Positions 34,889 through 45,142 of a stretch of DNA of 60,444 nucleotides are shown here, piece by piece. This stretch comes from Anaerolineae bacterium. Lineage in GTDB: Bacteria; Chloroflexota; Anaerolineae; B4-G1; SLSP01. The position numbers and the translations under genes are program-made. The stretch spans positions 1-60,444 of the forward strand of contig JALOOJ010000002.1 of NCBI GenBank assembly GCA_025454475.1, read 5' to 3'. Position 1 is the first letter of the stretch; every line of letters begins with the position of its first letter. The notes beneath the pieces were generated by a model. That model saw only the letters and a list, made by a program, of their open reading frames with translations. It had not been told where the DNA came from and did no database searches.

Positions 34889-36592
34889 TCACTGCCCTAC
34901 AGACAGAGAGGTCGCCGCGTGTCCCGGAAGCGACTGTAACCGCGGCACCGCATCATCAAACCACAGGCTATAGAGCTCCTGATAGATTCCCTGTGCCTCG
35001 AGGGCCATCAGGGTGATGCTCACCAGGTCGCGGAAATCGGAGTCTCCTTCAGGAAGCATAAACGCAACGGGCCGAGTTGTGTATCTGCGGTCGGAGACAG
35101 AGAAGCCCTCTTCCCGGAAGTGAACCGCAAGAGCCGGCTGTCGTTCGGTCAGCAACGCGACGACCTCGCCGCCCTGCAGCGCCGCCAACGCATCGGCGAA
35201 ACTGGGATAGCCCACCGCCGAGAGTCCCGTACCTTGAGACAAGCTGGGCACAGCGGCCTCGGCAGCACTGCCCGCGACAACCCCCACGGGTTGGCCACCG
35301 AGTTGCCCCAAATCGGAGAAGGCCTCAGATGCCCGAGACATAATACTTACTCCATCATCCAGATACGGGATCGAGAAGTCGAACCCCAACTCCGCATCGC
35401 GCGTGTGTACCCAAGTACCTGCAAGCATGTCAACGTCACCGCGTTCGAGTCTCTGACGTGCATCCTGCTCGCTGGTCATCGGTACGAAGCTCACTGCCGA
35501 CACGCTCCCCAGCCAGAGCTCCGCGATACGCTCCACCAGGCGCAACGAAAACCCCGTTGGAACGCCATCCGCACGATCAGCGCTGTACGGCCAGCGATCT
35601 GTGAAATACCCGACGGTTAACACCCGGCGGTCGCGGACACGCGCCACGACATCGAGCGTGCTTATCTGCTGTGGAGATTGCGTGAGCTGCGGCGTCGGTG
35701 CATTGCCTGGCACGACCGGCAACGATGGCGGCGACGTGCCGGGCAACCATCTAGCATATAGGGCATCCCGCGCGCCATCGGCGCCCATATCCTGAAACGT
35801 CAGTTGCACGAGATTGTAGAAGAATGGATCATCCTGCCGGAAGATCATTGCGACTGGTTCTTGCGTCCATTGTCCAACGATCGTGGAGCCAGTGATGATC
35901 CGCCTGGCGCGCTCAAGCCTATGTCGCTGATCCGCATACGCATCGATCTCGCGCAACCGCAGTGCATCAATCACGTCAAAGTAGTGATCATACACAACAG
36001 AGGTCGGCGTCACGGATGCTGATGCCGCAAGCGCCTCGCCGCTGTCGGTCCAACTGACAATGCCGACGCGCTTTTCCGAGAGCTGTCCTAGCTCCTGAAT
36101 ACCGGTATCCGGGAAGGTGAGCAAGGCCATCCCATCGGCGAAATAGGCCGGACTGAAATCCGCGCGCGCCTGAGCTTCCTGCGTGTGCACCAGCCCGGCG
36201 AATACCACATCGACCGTGCCTTCAGCTAGATACTGGTAGGCAGTGTCGGAGCGCACTTGCCGGAACCGGACTGCCTCGGCAGACCCGAGCCATCGCCGGG
36301 CCAGCTCGTGCGCCAGGTCAATCTCCATCCCAGCCAACTGACTGTCAGCCGTTATATAGGAGAACGGTTCCAAATCATAGCGCACACCGACTACGATAGC
36401 ACCACGGGCGAGGATCCGCGCTGCCGTGGACATCTGCGGCGGAAGAGTCGCTTCGACCACTGGTGCGACAAACGCGCCGGTTCCGACGGCCTGTTCCTTG
36501 GCCTCACCTGAGGGGATTAGCCCGGCAAGGTCGGCGCATCCCGCCAGGAGCGCCACCAAGACCAGTAGACTGAGGCCCCATCGCTTCAACAC
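34889..36592 (-). CDS. Lipoprotein with two tandem solute-binding (SBP_bac_3) domains
   Basis: A 567-residue protein. GTG at 36592 follows GGGAGGAC and gives a signal peptide LSLLVLVALLAGC with a lipobox. Two solute-binding domains follow in tandem: residues about 60-290 (GAIVVGVRYDLEPFSYI, AGMEIDLAHELA, FADGMALLTF) and about 310-555 (RRVLTVGYFTDRWPYSADRADG, FDFSIPYLDDGVSIMS). Each has the FxPFSY-like start and GxDVDL-like signature of polar amino acid binding proteins. The two domains are not identical. No ABC permease or ATPase is adjacent, so the receptor may serve signalling or a distant transporter. It ends the purine-like operon, 59 bases after the Mo-subunit stop. Confidence 0.85.
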   Translation of the reverse strand: MLKRWGLSLLVLVALLAGCADLAGLIPSGEAKEQAVGTGAFVAPVVEATLPPQMSTAARILARGAIVVGVRYDLEPFSYITADSQLAGMEIDLAHELARRWLGSAEAVRFRQVRSDTAYQYLAEGTVDVVFAGLVHTQEAQARADFSPAYFADGMALLTFPDTGIQELGQLSEKRVGIVSWTDSGEALAASASVTPTSVVYDHYFDVIDALRLREIDAYADQRHRLERARRIITGSTIVGQWTQEPVAMIFRQDDPFFYNLVQLTFQDMGADGARDALYARWLPGTSPPSLPVVPGNAPTPQLTQSPQQISTLDVVARVRDRRVLTVGYFTDRWPYSADRADGVPTGFSLRLVERIAELWLGSVSAVSFVPMTSEQDARQRLERGDVDMLAGTWVHTRDAELGFDFSIPYLDDGVSIMSRASEAFSDLGQLGGQPVGVVAGSAAEAAVPSLSQGTGLSAVGYPSFADALAALQGGEVVALLTERQPALAVHFREEGFSVSDRRYTTRPVAFMLPEGDSDFRDLVSITLMALEAQGIYQELYSLWFDDAVPRLQSLPGHAATSLSVGQ

Positions 36593-36651
36593 TGTCCTCC
36601 CGTTGCGGGTTGGCCTCTGAGCTCTCGGTCCAAACACGCTCGGACTCTGGA

Positions 36652-39078
36652 TCAAAGGTCCTTGCCGATCATCCGGCCCTTCAATCCGCTCAGGATTCGT
36701 TCGGAATTGAACGGGAAGGCATTATACCAGACACCTGTGGCGCGCCGCAGGGCATTATGTAACGCCGAGGCCACCGCAATAAAGGGCATCTCGCCCATAC
36801 CGCGGGCTCCCCATGGGCCGCGAGGCTCTGGGTTCTCGATCAGGATAGTCTGTACGCGACCCGGGATATCCTCGATAGTGGGCATGAGGTAGGTGCTGAA
36901 GGTTCGAGTCTGCGGCACGCCCCCAACCTCAACAAAGTTCTCCGTCGTCGCCCACCCCAACGCCTGCACCACCCCGCCCTCGACCTGTCCCTCGACCAGC
37001 TTGGGGTTGATTGCCTGACCGACGTCGTTGGCGCACACGATACGGGGATACGTGCATAATCCGGTCTGCAGATCGACGACGACCTCAATCGCAATCGCCG
37101 CATACCCGTAGGCGAAATTGGGGTGGCCATACCCGGTCTCCGCATCAATCTGCGTTGTCTGGGGTGCCAGATAGATGAACTCCGCCTTTGCTGGGCGCTC
37201 TTCCTCGCGCCACTTGTGCAGTGCTGCGGCGGCAGCGCCACGAATCGCGTTCCCGATCATATAGGTCATCCGCGACGCCGAAGCCGATCCCGCGCTCTTG
37301 GTCCACGCTGTATCGACAGACCGTAGTTCGACACGGTCGACCGGTACTGAAAGCGCTTCGGCGACCATCTGGCGGATCACGGTGCGCGTTCCCTGCCCCA
37401 CATCCGCACTCGCGGCATAGGCAACAACGCGCTCCAACTCGGTTGCGCCGTGCAGCTCTACACACGCCCAAGCATTGTCCTGGTAACCGAACGAATAGCC
37501 AACGTTCTTGAAAGCCAGCGCGATGCCCACACCGCGCCGCAGGTAGACACCGTTCCGACGGTCCGCACCGCCCTCGACCACCCCGCCGCGGCTACGCCCC
37601 TCCCCTACCCAAGGGGAACCACAAGGCCTCGGCTGCGTCTGCCCCAACCGCCCGATTTCGACCGGCTCCGACGCTCCCGTTCCGACCGTCGTCTCCTGCT
37701 GCTGCCATCCGACGGCTTCTGCCACTGAGATCAGGCACTCGCGCAGACCGCGCGCGCTTCCGAGCGCGACGCTTCCAAGCGCGCCATCAGAAAGTGGTTT
37801 GCCCCAGGGCATCGGATCGTCCTCAGACACCAGATTGCGCAGGCGAAGGTCTACCGGATCCATACCTAGCGCCTCAGCCAGCTTATCCATCTGAGATTCG
37901 GCGATGAAGTTGCCCTGTGGCGCGCCGAACCCCCGGAACGCGCCCCCGGGCGTGTTGTTGGTGTAGGCCGCCTTCACATCTGTCCTGACGTTTGGGATGC
38001 GGTACGGACCATTGACCGTAAGCAGCACATTGCCCATCACCTTGTTCGTCGTGCAAACGTAAGCACCGGCATCAGCGACCACCTCGCACTCAGCCGCGAG
38101 GAGCGTCCCGTCCTTGGCCGCAGCCCACCGCGCTCGGGCAAAGAGACGATGCCGCTTATGATGTCCCAGGATCGACTCGGTGCGACTCCAGACAATCTTC
38201 ACCGGCTTGCGCAGACGCTGCACCGCGAGTGCGAGTACGATCTGCACCGACATATCCTCGCGCCCACCAAAAGCGCCGCCTATCGCGGGGTAGATGATTC
38301 GGACCTGGTCGGCTGAAACCCCCAACGCGTGCGCCACCTGGGCCTGGTCCTCGTGAGCCCATTGGCCCGCCACGACAACCGTGATGCGGCCCTCCTCGTC
38401 GAGGTAGGCGAGCCCCGCCTCAGGCTGAAGATATGCATGCTCTTGACCTGGAATCTCGTAGGTCGACTCAACGACCACTTCAGCCTGCAACAGCGCGGCA
38501 TCGACGTCACCGCGCCGAATCCGGTGGTGTGAGACCAGGTTACCCTGGAAGACCAGCTCCGGATGCTGCGGGACCCCCGGATAGGGCGGATGCAACAGCA
38601 CGGCCTCAGGCTGCAACGCCTCCCGCGGGTCGGTAAGCAGCGGAAGATCCTCATACACGACGCGGATCAAGCTCACTGCACGCGCCGCAGTGTCTTCATC
38701 GACGGCAACCACCGCTGCCACTTGGTCACCCACCCAACGCACAACGTCGGCGCCCACTTTAGGTAGGCCCGAGATCGCGCTCGCGTCCGCGCCCGATCCT
38801 GGCGCCGACGGGCCACAGAGGACCGGCTGGTCAGGGTACTGAAGGCCGTATTCGTTGACAGGCACGTCAAGCGAGGTAAAGACCGCTTCTACGCCCGGGA
38901 GCCCCTCGGCAGCAGCCGTGTCGACAAATACAACGCGCGCATGAGGACGTCCGGCGAAGAGCAGCTTCATCGTCAGCGCGCCATCATACCCAAGGTCGCC
39001 CGGATAGAGCGCCTCGCCGGTCACCTTTTCCTTAGCCTCGAACCGGGGCAGCGCCCTGCCGACCGCGTTCCCCTTCAT
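36652..39078 (-). CDS. Molybdenum hydroxylase large subunit (xanthine dehydrogenase family)
   Basis: An 808-residue molybdopterin-binding subunit. Landmark segments are IGGAFGGRED (cofactor loop), PGGAFRGFGAPQGNF, VVAYAASADVGQGTRT, and GARGMGEMPFIA, which carries the catalytic Glu of XDH/aldehyde oxidases. Function is probably oxidation of a purine or other N-heterocycle, supported by neighbours (YgeW, YgeY, carbamate kinase). About 50 residues of low complexity (TTVGTGASEPVEIG onward, DNA about 37,545-37,710) interrupt the middle of the domain and are unusual. Upstream is the unrecognised 604-residue protein. Start ATG at 39078 follows AAGGAG. Confidence 0.92.
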   Translation of the reverse strand: MKGNAVGRALPRFEAKEKVTGEALYPGDLGYDGALTMKLLFAGRPHARVVFVDTAAAEGLPGVEAVFTSLDVPVNEYGLQYPDQPVLCGPSAPGSGADASAISGLPKVGADVVRWVGDQVAAVVAVDEDTAARAVSLIRVVYEDLPLLTDPREALQPEAVLLHPPYPGVPQHPELVFQGNLVSHHRIRRGDVDAALLQAEVVVESTYEIPGQEHAYLQPEAGLAYLDEEGRITVVVAGQWAHEDQAQVAHALGVSADQVRIIYPAIGGAFGGREDMSVQIVLALAVQRLRKPVKIVWSRTESILGHHKRHRLFARARWAAAKDGTLLAAECEVVADAGAYVCTTNKVMGNVLLTVNGPYRIPNVRTDVKAAYTNNTPGGAFRGFGAPQGNFIAESQMDKLAEALGMDPVDLRLRNLVSEDDPMPWGKPLSDGALGSVALGSARGLRECLISVAEAVGWQQQETTVGTGASEPVEIGRLGQTQPRPCGSPWVGEGRSRGGVVEGGADRRNGVYLRRGVGIALAFKNVGYSFGYQDNAWACVELHGATELERVVAYAASADVGQGTRTVIRQMVAEALSVPVDRVELRSVDTAWTKSAGSASASRMTYMIGNAIRGAAAAALHKWREEERPAKAEFIYLAPQTTQIDAETGYGHPNFAYGYAAIAIEVVVDLQTGLCTYPRIVCANDVGQAINPKLVEGQVEGGVVQALGWATTENFVEVGGVPQTRTFSTYLMPTIEDIPGRVQTILIENPEPRGPWGARGMGEMPFIAVASALHNALRRATGVWYNAFPFNSERILSGLKGRMIGKDL

Positions 39079-39093
39079 ACCAAATCTCCTTCA

Positions 39094-39144
39094 GTTCTGA
39101 CCGCCGGTTCTGACCGCCGGTTCTGACCGCCGGTTCTGACCGCC
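39094..39144. repeat. Four tandem copies of a 13-bp GTTCTGACCGCCG repeat (intergenic)
   Basis: Units at about 39094, 39107, 39120 and 39133 form an array that abuts the stop codon of the 604-residue gene. It belongs to a dispersed family also seen at 31604, 36475, 40447, 42481, 48747, 49823 and 53733. Confidence 0.9.
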
Positions 39145-40958
39145 TAGACCCGCGCACGCTGAGCTGTACCCTTGCCGGAGGCTACCGGATGCTGCTGCCC
39201 CGTCGCAGTCTGCTGCGCCATCGCAGTCTGCTGCGCCGTCTCCAGAGCCAGGATCCGACGTAGCACCGCGACCGTGGTCGCATAGGCCGGATCCATACCG
39301 TAGTAGGATAGATTGTGCGTGCCCAGGTTGCGACCCTTGCTCATCGGCGTATCAGACGCGTAATGTAGAACGCCAATCTCAAACGGGACGGGGTAGAGAT
39401 TCACCAACTCATCCTGGGGATAGCGACGGGGCCGGATGAACTCGTACAGCGCGGAGAGATAAGGACCCGACTCCATCTCCACATCCGTGTATCCCAGGCG
39501 AAAGAACATCTCCATATACGCACGATTCTGAAGGAAGGTCCCGTGAACCGAGATGGCGCGCTGATTGTCAAGGACGTCACCATACACCAGATAAGGCGCG
39601 ACATGCCGGGCCGTGAAGACGTTGTTGAACAGGTAGGTATTGCTCGAGTGCTCATCATAGACCACGTTTGGGATCAAGACATCGCCGATCCGCCCGCTCA
39701 ACGTCGCTGCCTTCCCCAACACATACGCGCCTCTCAACTCACCAACATTGACGGCAATACGCGAGAGCAGGTGGTAAGCTGCAAACCCCAGTGGGTAGTC
39801 GATGTTGAGGATAATCGCATCCGTGTCTATCAACCTGTCTAGAGGCAGGTCATCCACAAGCCGGGGGTCAAGGTGTGCTCGATCCAGCTTCGACAGATCG
39901 ATGATCTGGACCTCGAGATCAAACGTATGTTGGCTGGGAATCCGCATCACGCCATGTTCGGCCTCATACGCGTTACGCTCTTCTAGCAGGTCCCGCCCTT
40001 CCTGGGTCTGCATGTACTTCTTAAGCGTATAGTATAGGAAGTTAGACCAGTTGCTGGGAACTTTGCCTCGGCGGATCCGGTCGGCCTCCTCACAGAGTTC
40101 GGGATCTGCGCTGGAGACAACATAGTCCATCAGTCGCGACTCCTGGCCCTGAGCAAAGCCGGTGATCATGTTGCTGAGACTGTGCGTGTTGCTGGAGACG
40201 AAGTAGGTCGGTCGCTTGGAGAGATCGAAGGGTGCGCGCTCATTGACGCGATCCCACCATTTCTGTGTGGCCTGCAGATACTCGACGTAGGAACCCGCCA
40301 GCAGCATCACCGACATACGCTTTCGCTGTTCACCAATGTTCTGGAGCAACTCCAGCAGATCGTCACCCCAGATCGTTTGCAGGCGCTCCCAATCATCCGG
40401 GGCGAGCTGAAGGACCCTCTGAACCTCCTCACAGATCTCATCGCTCCGGTTCTGACCGCTCGACTCGGACTCAACGCAGGATCTCAAGCGCTCGGCAAGG
40501 CCAGCCTGTATGCCGATGAGCGTGTGCATCTTGTTCCACTCAATCTGGAACGCTGTCAGCATCGGCACAATATCGTCGATGTCGGAGATGCTAGCGATGT
40601 AGACAGCGAGCGTCTCATGCCCATCATAGAACATACGCCGGCGGCGCGCCGGACCGCTCACCGCCTCCCAGGACTCGACATCGGGGTAATCCCGGCGACG
40701 GAAGACCTCCTGGCTCTGCCCCAGAACTACCTTCTGCACATCAAGGATGCACTTGGGCAATCGCAGGCTCGCGTAAACAAACGCCGACATGTCCGGCTCC
40801 ACCCCATCAGCATTTGGGTGGAGCGACGACTTCATCGCGATATGTGTCTCCTCGAGCGTCCGGATCTGTACCGCGTCCGTCGTGCGCAGGAGCGAGTAGT
40901 AGGTCCGCATATAGAGCGTGACTTGGGTCAGATCACGTTTCGGAACCGTGCGTCTCAT
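39144..40958 (-). CDS. Unrecognised 604-residue protein with nucleoside-phosphorylase-like C-terminal motifs
   Basis: A 604-residue soluble protein encoded between two subunits of a molybdenum hydroxylase. The N-terminal half is helical (TYYSLLRTTDAVQIRTLEET) and has an unusual FVSSNTHSLSN motif near residue 250. The C-terminal third has GKAATLSGRIGD (about 415-426), GTFLQN (473-478) and VEMESGPYL (493-501). These recall the phosphate loop, the base-binding strand and the ribose-binding M-E pair of purine nucleoside phosphorylases and AMP nucleosidase, so a nucleosidase role is my inference. Its ATG overlaps the preceding TGA (ATGA). Near the C-terminus an 18-bp repeat encodes AQQTA twice. 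Residues in the middle include one copy of the GTTCTGACCGC repeat. Confidence 0.7.
   Translation of the reverse strand: MRRTVPKRDLTQVTLYMRTYYSLLRTTDAVQIRTLEETHIAMKSSLHPNADGVEPDMSAFVYASLRLPKCILDVQKVVLGQSQEVFRRRDYPDVESWEAVSGPARRRRMFYDGHETLAVYIASISDIDDIVPMLTAFQIEWNKMHTLIGIQAGLAERLRSCVESESSGQNRSDEICEEVQRVLQLAPDDWERLQTIWGDDLLELLQNIGEQRKRMSVMLLAGSYVEYLQATQKWWDRVNERAPFDLSKRPTYFVSSNTHSLSNMITGFAQGQESRLMDYVVSSADPELCEEADRIRRGKVPSNWSNFLYYTLKKYMQTQEGRDLLEERNAYEAEHGVMRIPSQHTFDLEVQIIDLSKLDRAHLDPRLVDDLPLDRLIDTDAIILNIDYPLGFAAYHLLSRIAVNVGELRGAYVLGKAATLSGRIGDVLIPNVVYDEHSSNTYLFNNVFTARHVAPYLVYGDVLDNQRAISVHGTFLQNRAYMEMFFRLGYTDVEMESGPYLSALYEFIRPRRYPQDELVNLYPVPFEIGVLHYASDTPMSKGRNLGTHNLSYYGMDPAYATTVAVLRRILALETAQQTAMAQQTATGQQHPVASGKGTAQRARV
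39202..39237 (-). repeat. Two tandem 18-bp repeats in the 604-residue gene tail
   Basis: GTCGCAGTCTGCTGCGCC at 39202-39219 is followed by the same unit with one base changed at 39220-39237; they encode AQQTA twice near the C-terminus. Confidence 0.8.
40447..40459. repeat. In-gene copy of the CGGTTCTGACCGC repeat
   Basis: CGGTTCTGACCGC sits inside the 604-residue gene and encodes part of SGQNRSDE, a low-complexity polar stretch. It matches the array at 39094 exactly over 13 bases. Confidence 0.75.
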
Positions 40959-42469
40959 CGCTCTGAATCTCCTCGCGCCTGCGCGCTCTGCTTCCGAGTG
41001 ACCTCCTGCTTCAGGGCAGCTTCCTGCTTCAGAGCAGCCTTCTCCACCGCGGAGATGATCTTGTAGTAGCCAGTACAGCGACACAGGTTCCCGCTCAGCG
41101 CCGTCTTGATCTGCTCGCGAGTTGGGTGTGGAATCTCCTCCAACAAGTTCGCCGCGCTCATCACGAATCCAGGCGTGCAGTAGCCACACTGGACCGCGTC
41201 CTCATCGATGAATGCCTGCTGAACCGGATGCAATTCGCCATCTCCTGTACCATTCTGAGCAGTGGCCAGTCCTTCGATCGTTTGAACCCATGCCCCATGG
41301 GCTCGGGGCGCGGGCGTAAGACACGCTAAGGTCGCGATCCCGTCCAGCCAGACCGTGCACGCCCCACACTCGCCCTCTTCACAACCCACCTTCGAGCCAA
41401 CAAGCCCGAGATCCTCACGCAACATACGCAACAGCGTCTTGCCGTTGGCCCCCCGCACCGCCACGTTCTGACCGTTGACGACAGTCTGAATGGGCTCGTC
41501 GCCATCTGCACGGTGGGCAATCGTCGGTCCGCTCAGGCGCGGCCAACGCCGCGTCCTTCCCCACAGTTTGACCATCTGGTCGGGCTGCGGCAGGCCCATC
41601 CGCACGTCACCGCTGTGGAGCGACTCAAGGCCCCGACGCACGAGGGCTGCAACCTCCTCACGCCGATACCAGGCGGAGCCCCGTACGTCGTCGATCGGTC
41701 GCGCTGCCTCCACCGCCAGTGCTGCCGCTCTCTCGATGTCGTTATCTGTGAGCAGCGTGCCAACAAGCGCGGCCTCAGCCTCCGGCGCTCTCACGATCGT
41801 CGGAGCGACGCTGCCCAGGGCAATCCGCGCCTCACAGACCGTCCCCGCGTCATCACGAACCAGTACGATCGTAACATTCGTCACGGCAATCGCTAAGACC
41901 CGACGCAATCCCATCTTCAGATAGACACCGTGTTTGCGCCGCGCCGCGCCAGGAATCGTGATATCGACCACCATCTCATCAGGAGCGAGACGCGTTCGCC
42001 GAACACCGTCGTAGAACTCGGCAAGCTTGCCAATCCTGTCTCCACGCGCACTGCGTGACGTTAGGCTGGCATCCAGCGCCACCAGCGCCGTTATCGTGTC
42101 GTTGGCTGGTGATGCCGTGACCAGGTTCCCCGCGATCGTGCCTCGGTTCCGCAGAGCCGGGGCGCCCACCGACCAACACGCCTGTGCTAGGGGCAGGGCG
42201 TGCTCCTGGAGCACCGAGGAGGCCGCTGCTTGTGCATGAGTCACGGTGGGACCCAGATGCAGCGTGCCGTCGGCATCCTGGCGTATCGCGTCCAGCCCGC
42301 TCACCCGCGTCACATCGATCACCACCTGAGGAGCGCGCGCACCGTTCTCAATCTCCACGATCAGGTCGGTGCCGCCAGCGATGATCCGCGCACGCTCTCT
42401 GTACTCGCCCAGCAGCTTGACCGCGTCCTCAAGTGACGTCGCGGTGTAGTAGGTGTCCCATAGCCTCAT
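40955..42469 (-). CDS. Molybdenum hydroxylase FAD subunit fused to 2Fe-2S subunit
   Basis: A 504-residue fusion. Residues 1 to about 290 are a CoxM-like FAD domain (RARIIAGGTDLIVEIENG; LRNRGTIAGNLVTASPANDT). From about residue 325 to the end is a CoxS-like 2Fe-2S protein with GCEEGECGACTVWLDG and QCGYCTPGFVMSA plus LSGNLCRCTGYYK, that is, both cluster sites complete. The order FAD then 2Fe-2S is the reverse of eukaryotic XDH. Together with the downstream Mo subunit it would form a full hydroxylase. The tail contains a twice-repeated AALKQE from an 18-bp DNA repeat. Start ATG follows GGAGG; its stop overlaps the next start. Confidence 0.9.
   Translation of the reverse strand: MRLWDTYYTATSLEDAVKLLGEYRERARIIAGGTDLIVEIENGARAPQVVIDVTRVSGLDAIRQDADGTLHLGPTVTHAQAAASSVLQEHALPLAQACWSVGAPALRNRGTIAGNLVTASPANDTITALVALDASLTSRSARGDRIGKLAEFYDGVRRTRLAPDEMVVDITIPGAARRKHGVYLKMGLRRVLAIAVTNVTIVLVRDDAGTVCEARIALGSVAPTIVRAPEAEAALVGTLLTDNDIERAAALAVEAARPIDDVRGSAWYRREEVAALVRRGLESLHSGDVRMGLPQPDQMVKLWGRTRRWPRLSGPTIAHRADGDEPIQTVVNGQNVAVRGANGKTLLRMLREDLGLVGSKVGCEEGECGACTVWLDGIATLACLTPAPRAHGAWVQTIEGLATAQNGTGDGELHPVQQAFIDEDAVQCGYCTPGFVMSAANLLEEIPHPTREQIKTALSGNLCRCTGYYKIISAVEKAALKQEAALKQEVTRKQSAQARGDSER
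41005..41040 (-). repeat. Two tandem 18-bp repeats in the FAD/2Fe-2S gene tail
   Basis: Units 41005-41022 and 41023-41040 differ at two positions and encode the AALKQE repeat near the C-terminus. Confidence 0.75.
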
Positions 42470-42480
42470 CGCTTAGCCTC

Positions 42481-42493
42481 CGGTTCTCACCGC
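42481..42493. repeat. Degenerate copy of the CGGTTCTGACCGC repeat (intergenic)
   Basis: CGGTTCTCACCGC lies in the 34-base gap between the FAD/2Fe-2S and GT2 genes, one base from the commonest form. Confidence 0.6.
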
Positions 42494-42503
42494 ACTGTCC
42501 CTC

Positions 42504-43457
42504 TCAAGGCAACTGCCGGTACCCCTCAGGGCATCTAACCTCACGAACCGTGTACAGCGGGCGCTGGCGCACTTCGGTGTAGATTCGTCCAATGTACTCG
42601 CCGAGAATACCGACTGTCAGAAGCTGGACCCCCCCTACAAAAAGAACCAGGCTCGCCGTCAGCCCCTGCCCCGCGAGGGGAGCTTTCCCCCCAAGCCGGA
42701 TGACCAACACCACAAGCGCCAGCAACACCCCCAGGCCGGTAGCACCTACGCCGGACCATAGCGCCAGTTTGAGCGGTATGACGGAGAATCCGGTGATTGC
42801 ATCAACCGCCAGGCGGAGCATCTTGCCCAACGTGTACTTCGTCGTCCCGGCCTTACGCGCGTGGCGGCGATAGGGTACACCTGTCTGACGGAAGCCCACC
42901 CAGGAGGTCATCGCTCGCACGAACCGATCATGCTCACGCATCGCCTTGAGATAAGTCAACGCCTTGCGGTCCAACAACCGAAAGTCGCCCGCCTCCATGG
43001 GGATAGTCACACTGGTCAGCTTCTGGATGACGCGGTAGAAAAGACCCGCCGTCGCCAGCTTGAACCAGGTCTCTCCTTCACGCTCGGCACGCACGGCATA
43101 TACCACCTCATACCCTTCACGCCACCGGCGCACCAGTTCGGGGATCACCTCCGGCGGGTCCTGAAGATCCGAGTCGATTGTGACCACCGCAGCACCACGC
43201 GCGTAGTCCATCCCCGCTGTAATCGCGAGCTGGTGGCCGAAATTGCGCGCAAAGTGGATCACAATCACGTGATCTGGGTCATCCGCCTGGATGCGATCGA
43301 GCTCCTCAGGAGTCTGGTCGCGGCTGCCGTCGTCCACGATGACCAGCTCCCAGGGCTCGCCGATACAGGCCATCACAGTGCTAATCCGCTGGTAGAACTC
43401 GCGGACCAGAACTTCCTCATTGTAAACGGGGGCTACAACAGAGATCTGCGGCTCCAT
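42504..43457 (-). CDS. Glycosyltransferase family 2 (dolichyl-phosphate-mannose-synthase-like)
   Basis: A 317-residue GT2 enzyme of the GtrB/DPM1 type. The catalytic domain has ISVVAPVYNEEVLVREF, LVIVDDGSRDQT, ARNFGHQLAITAGMDYA and TIDSDLQDPPEVIPEL, and two C-terminal membrane helices (LALWSGVGATGLGVLLALVVLV and another). Such enzymes move a sugar to a polyprenyl phosphate. It sits inside an otherwise catabolic operon, which is unexpected. Start ATG follows GAGGTGAGG. Confidence 0.9.
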   Translation of the reverse strand: MEPQISVVAPVYNEEVLVREFYQRISTVMACIGEPWELVIVDDGSRDQTPEELDRIQADDPDHVIVIHFARNFGHQLAITAGMDYARGAAVVTIDSDLQDPPEVIPELVRRWREGYEVVYAVRAEREGETWFKLATAGLFYRVIQKLTSVTIPMEAGDFRLLDRKALTYLKAMREHDRFVRAMTSWVGFRQTGVPYRRHARKAGTTKYTLGKMLRLAVDAITGFSVIPLKLALWSGVGATGLGVLLALVVLVIRLGGKAPLAGQGLTASLVLFVGGVQLLTVGILGEYIGRIYTEVRQRPLYTVREVRCPEGYRQLP

Positions 43458-43605
43458 ACGTTCCTCACCTCAGCGTTTGAACGTCTCGACGTTTGAGCAT
43501 GGACACGTTCCCACGTTAGTATACCGCGTTCGGTGTCGACCGCCGGGTCACCTCACCCGAACCGCGGTCAGTTTGCCCGCTTCCGAGCGGCTTCTGACCT
43601 CCAGC

Positions 43606-45114
<1,509 letters not shown>

Positions 45115-45142
45115 CGCAGGTCCTTTCCATAGCAGTGTGGCC

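Noticed and set aside
36652..36655. TTG at 36655 as the start of the lipoprotein gene (overlap with the Mo-subunit stop)
   Set aside because: GTG at 36592 has a good GGGAGG and directly precedes the signal peptide; the extra 21 residues are unconserved.
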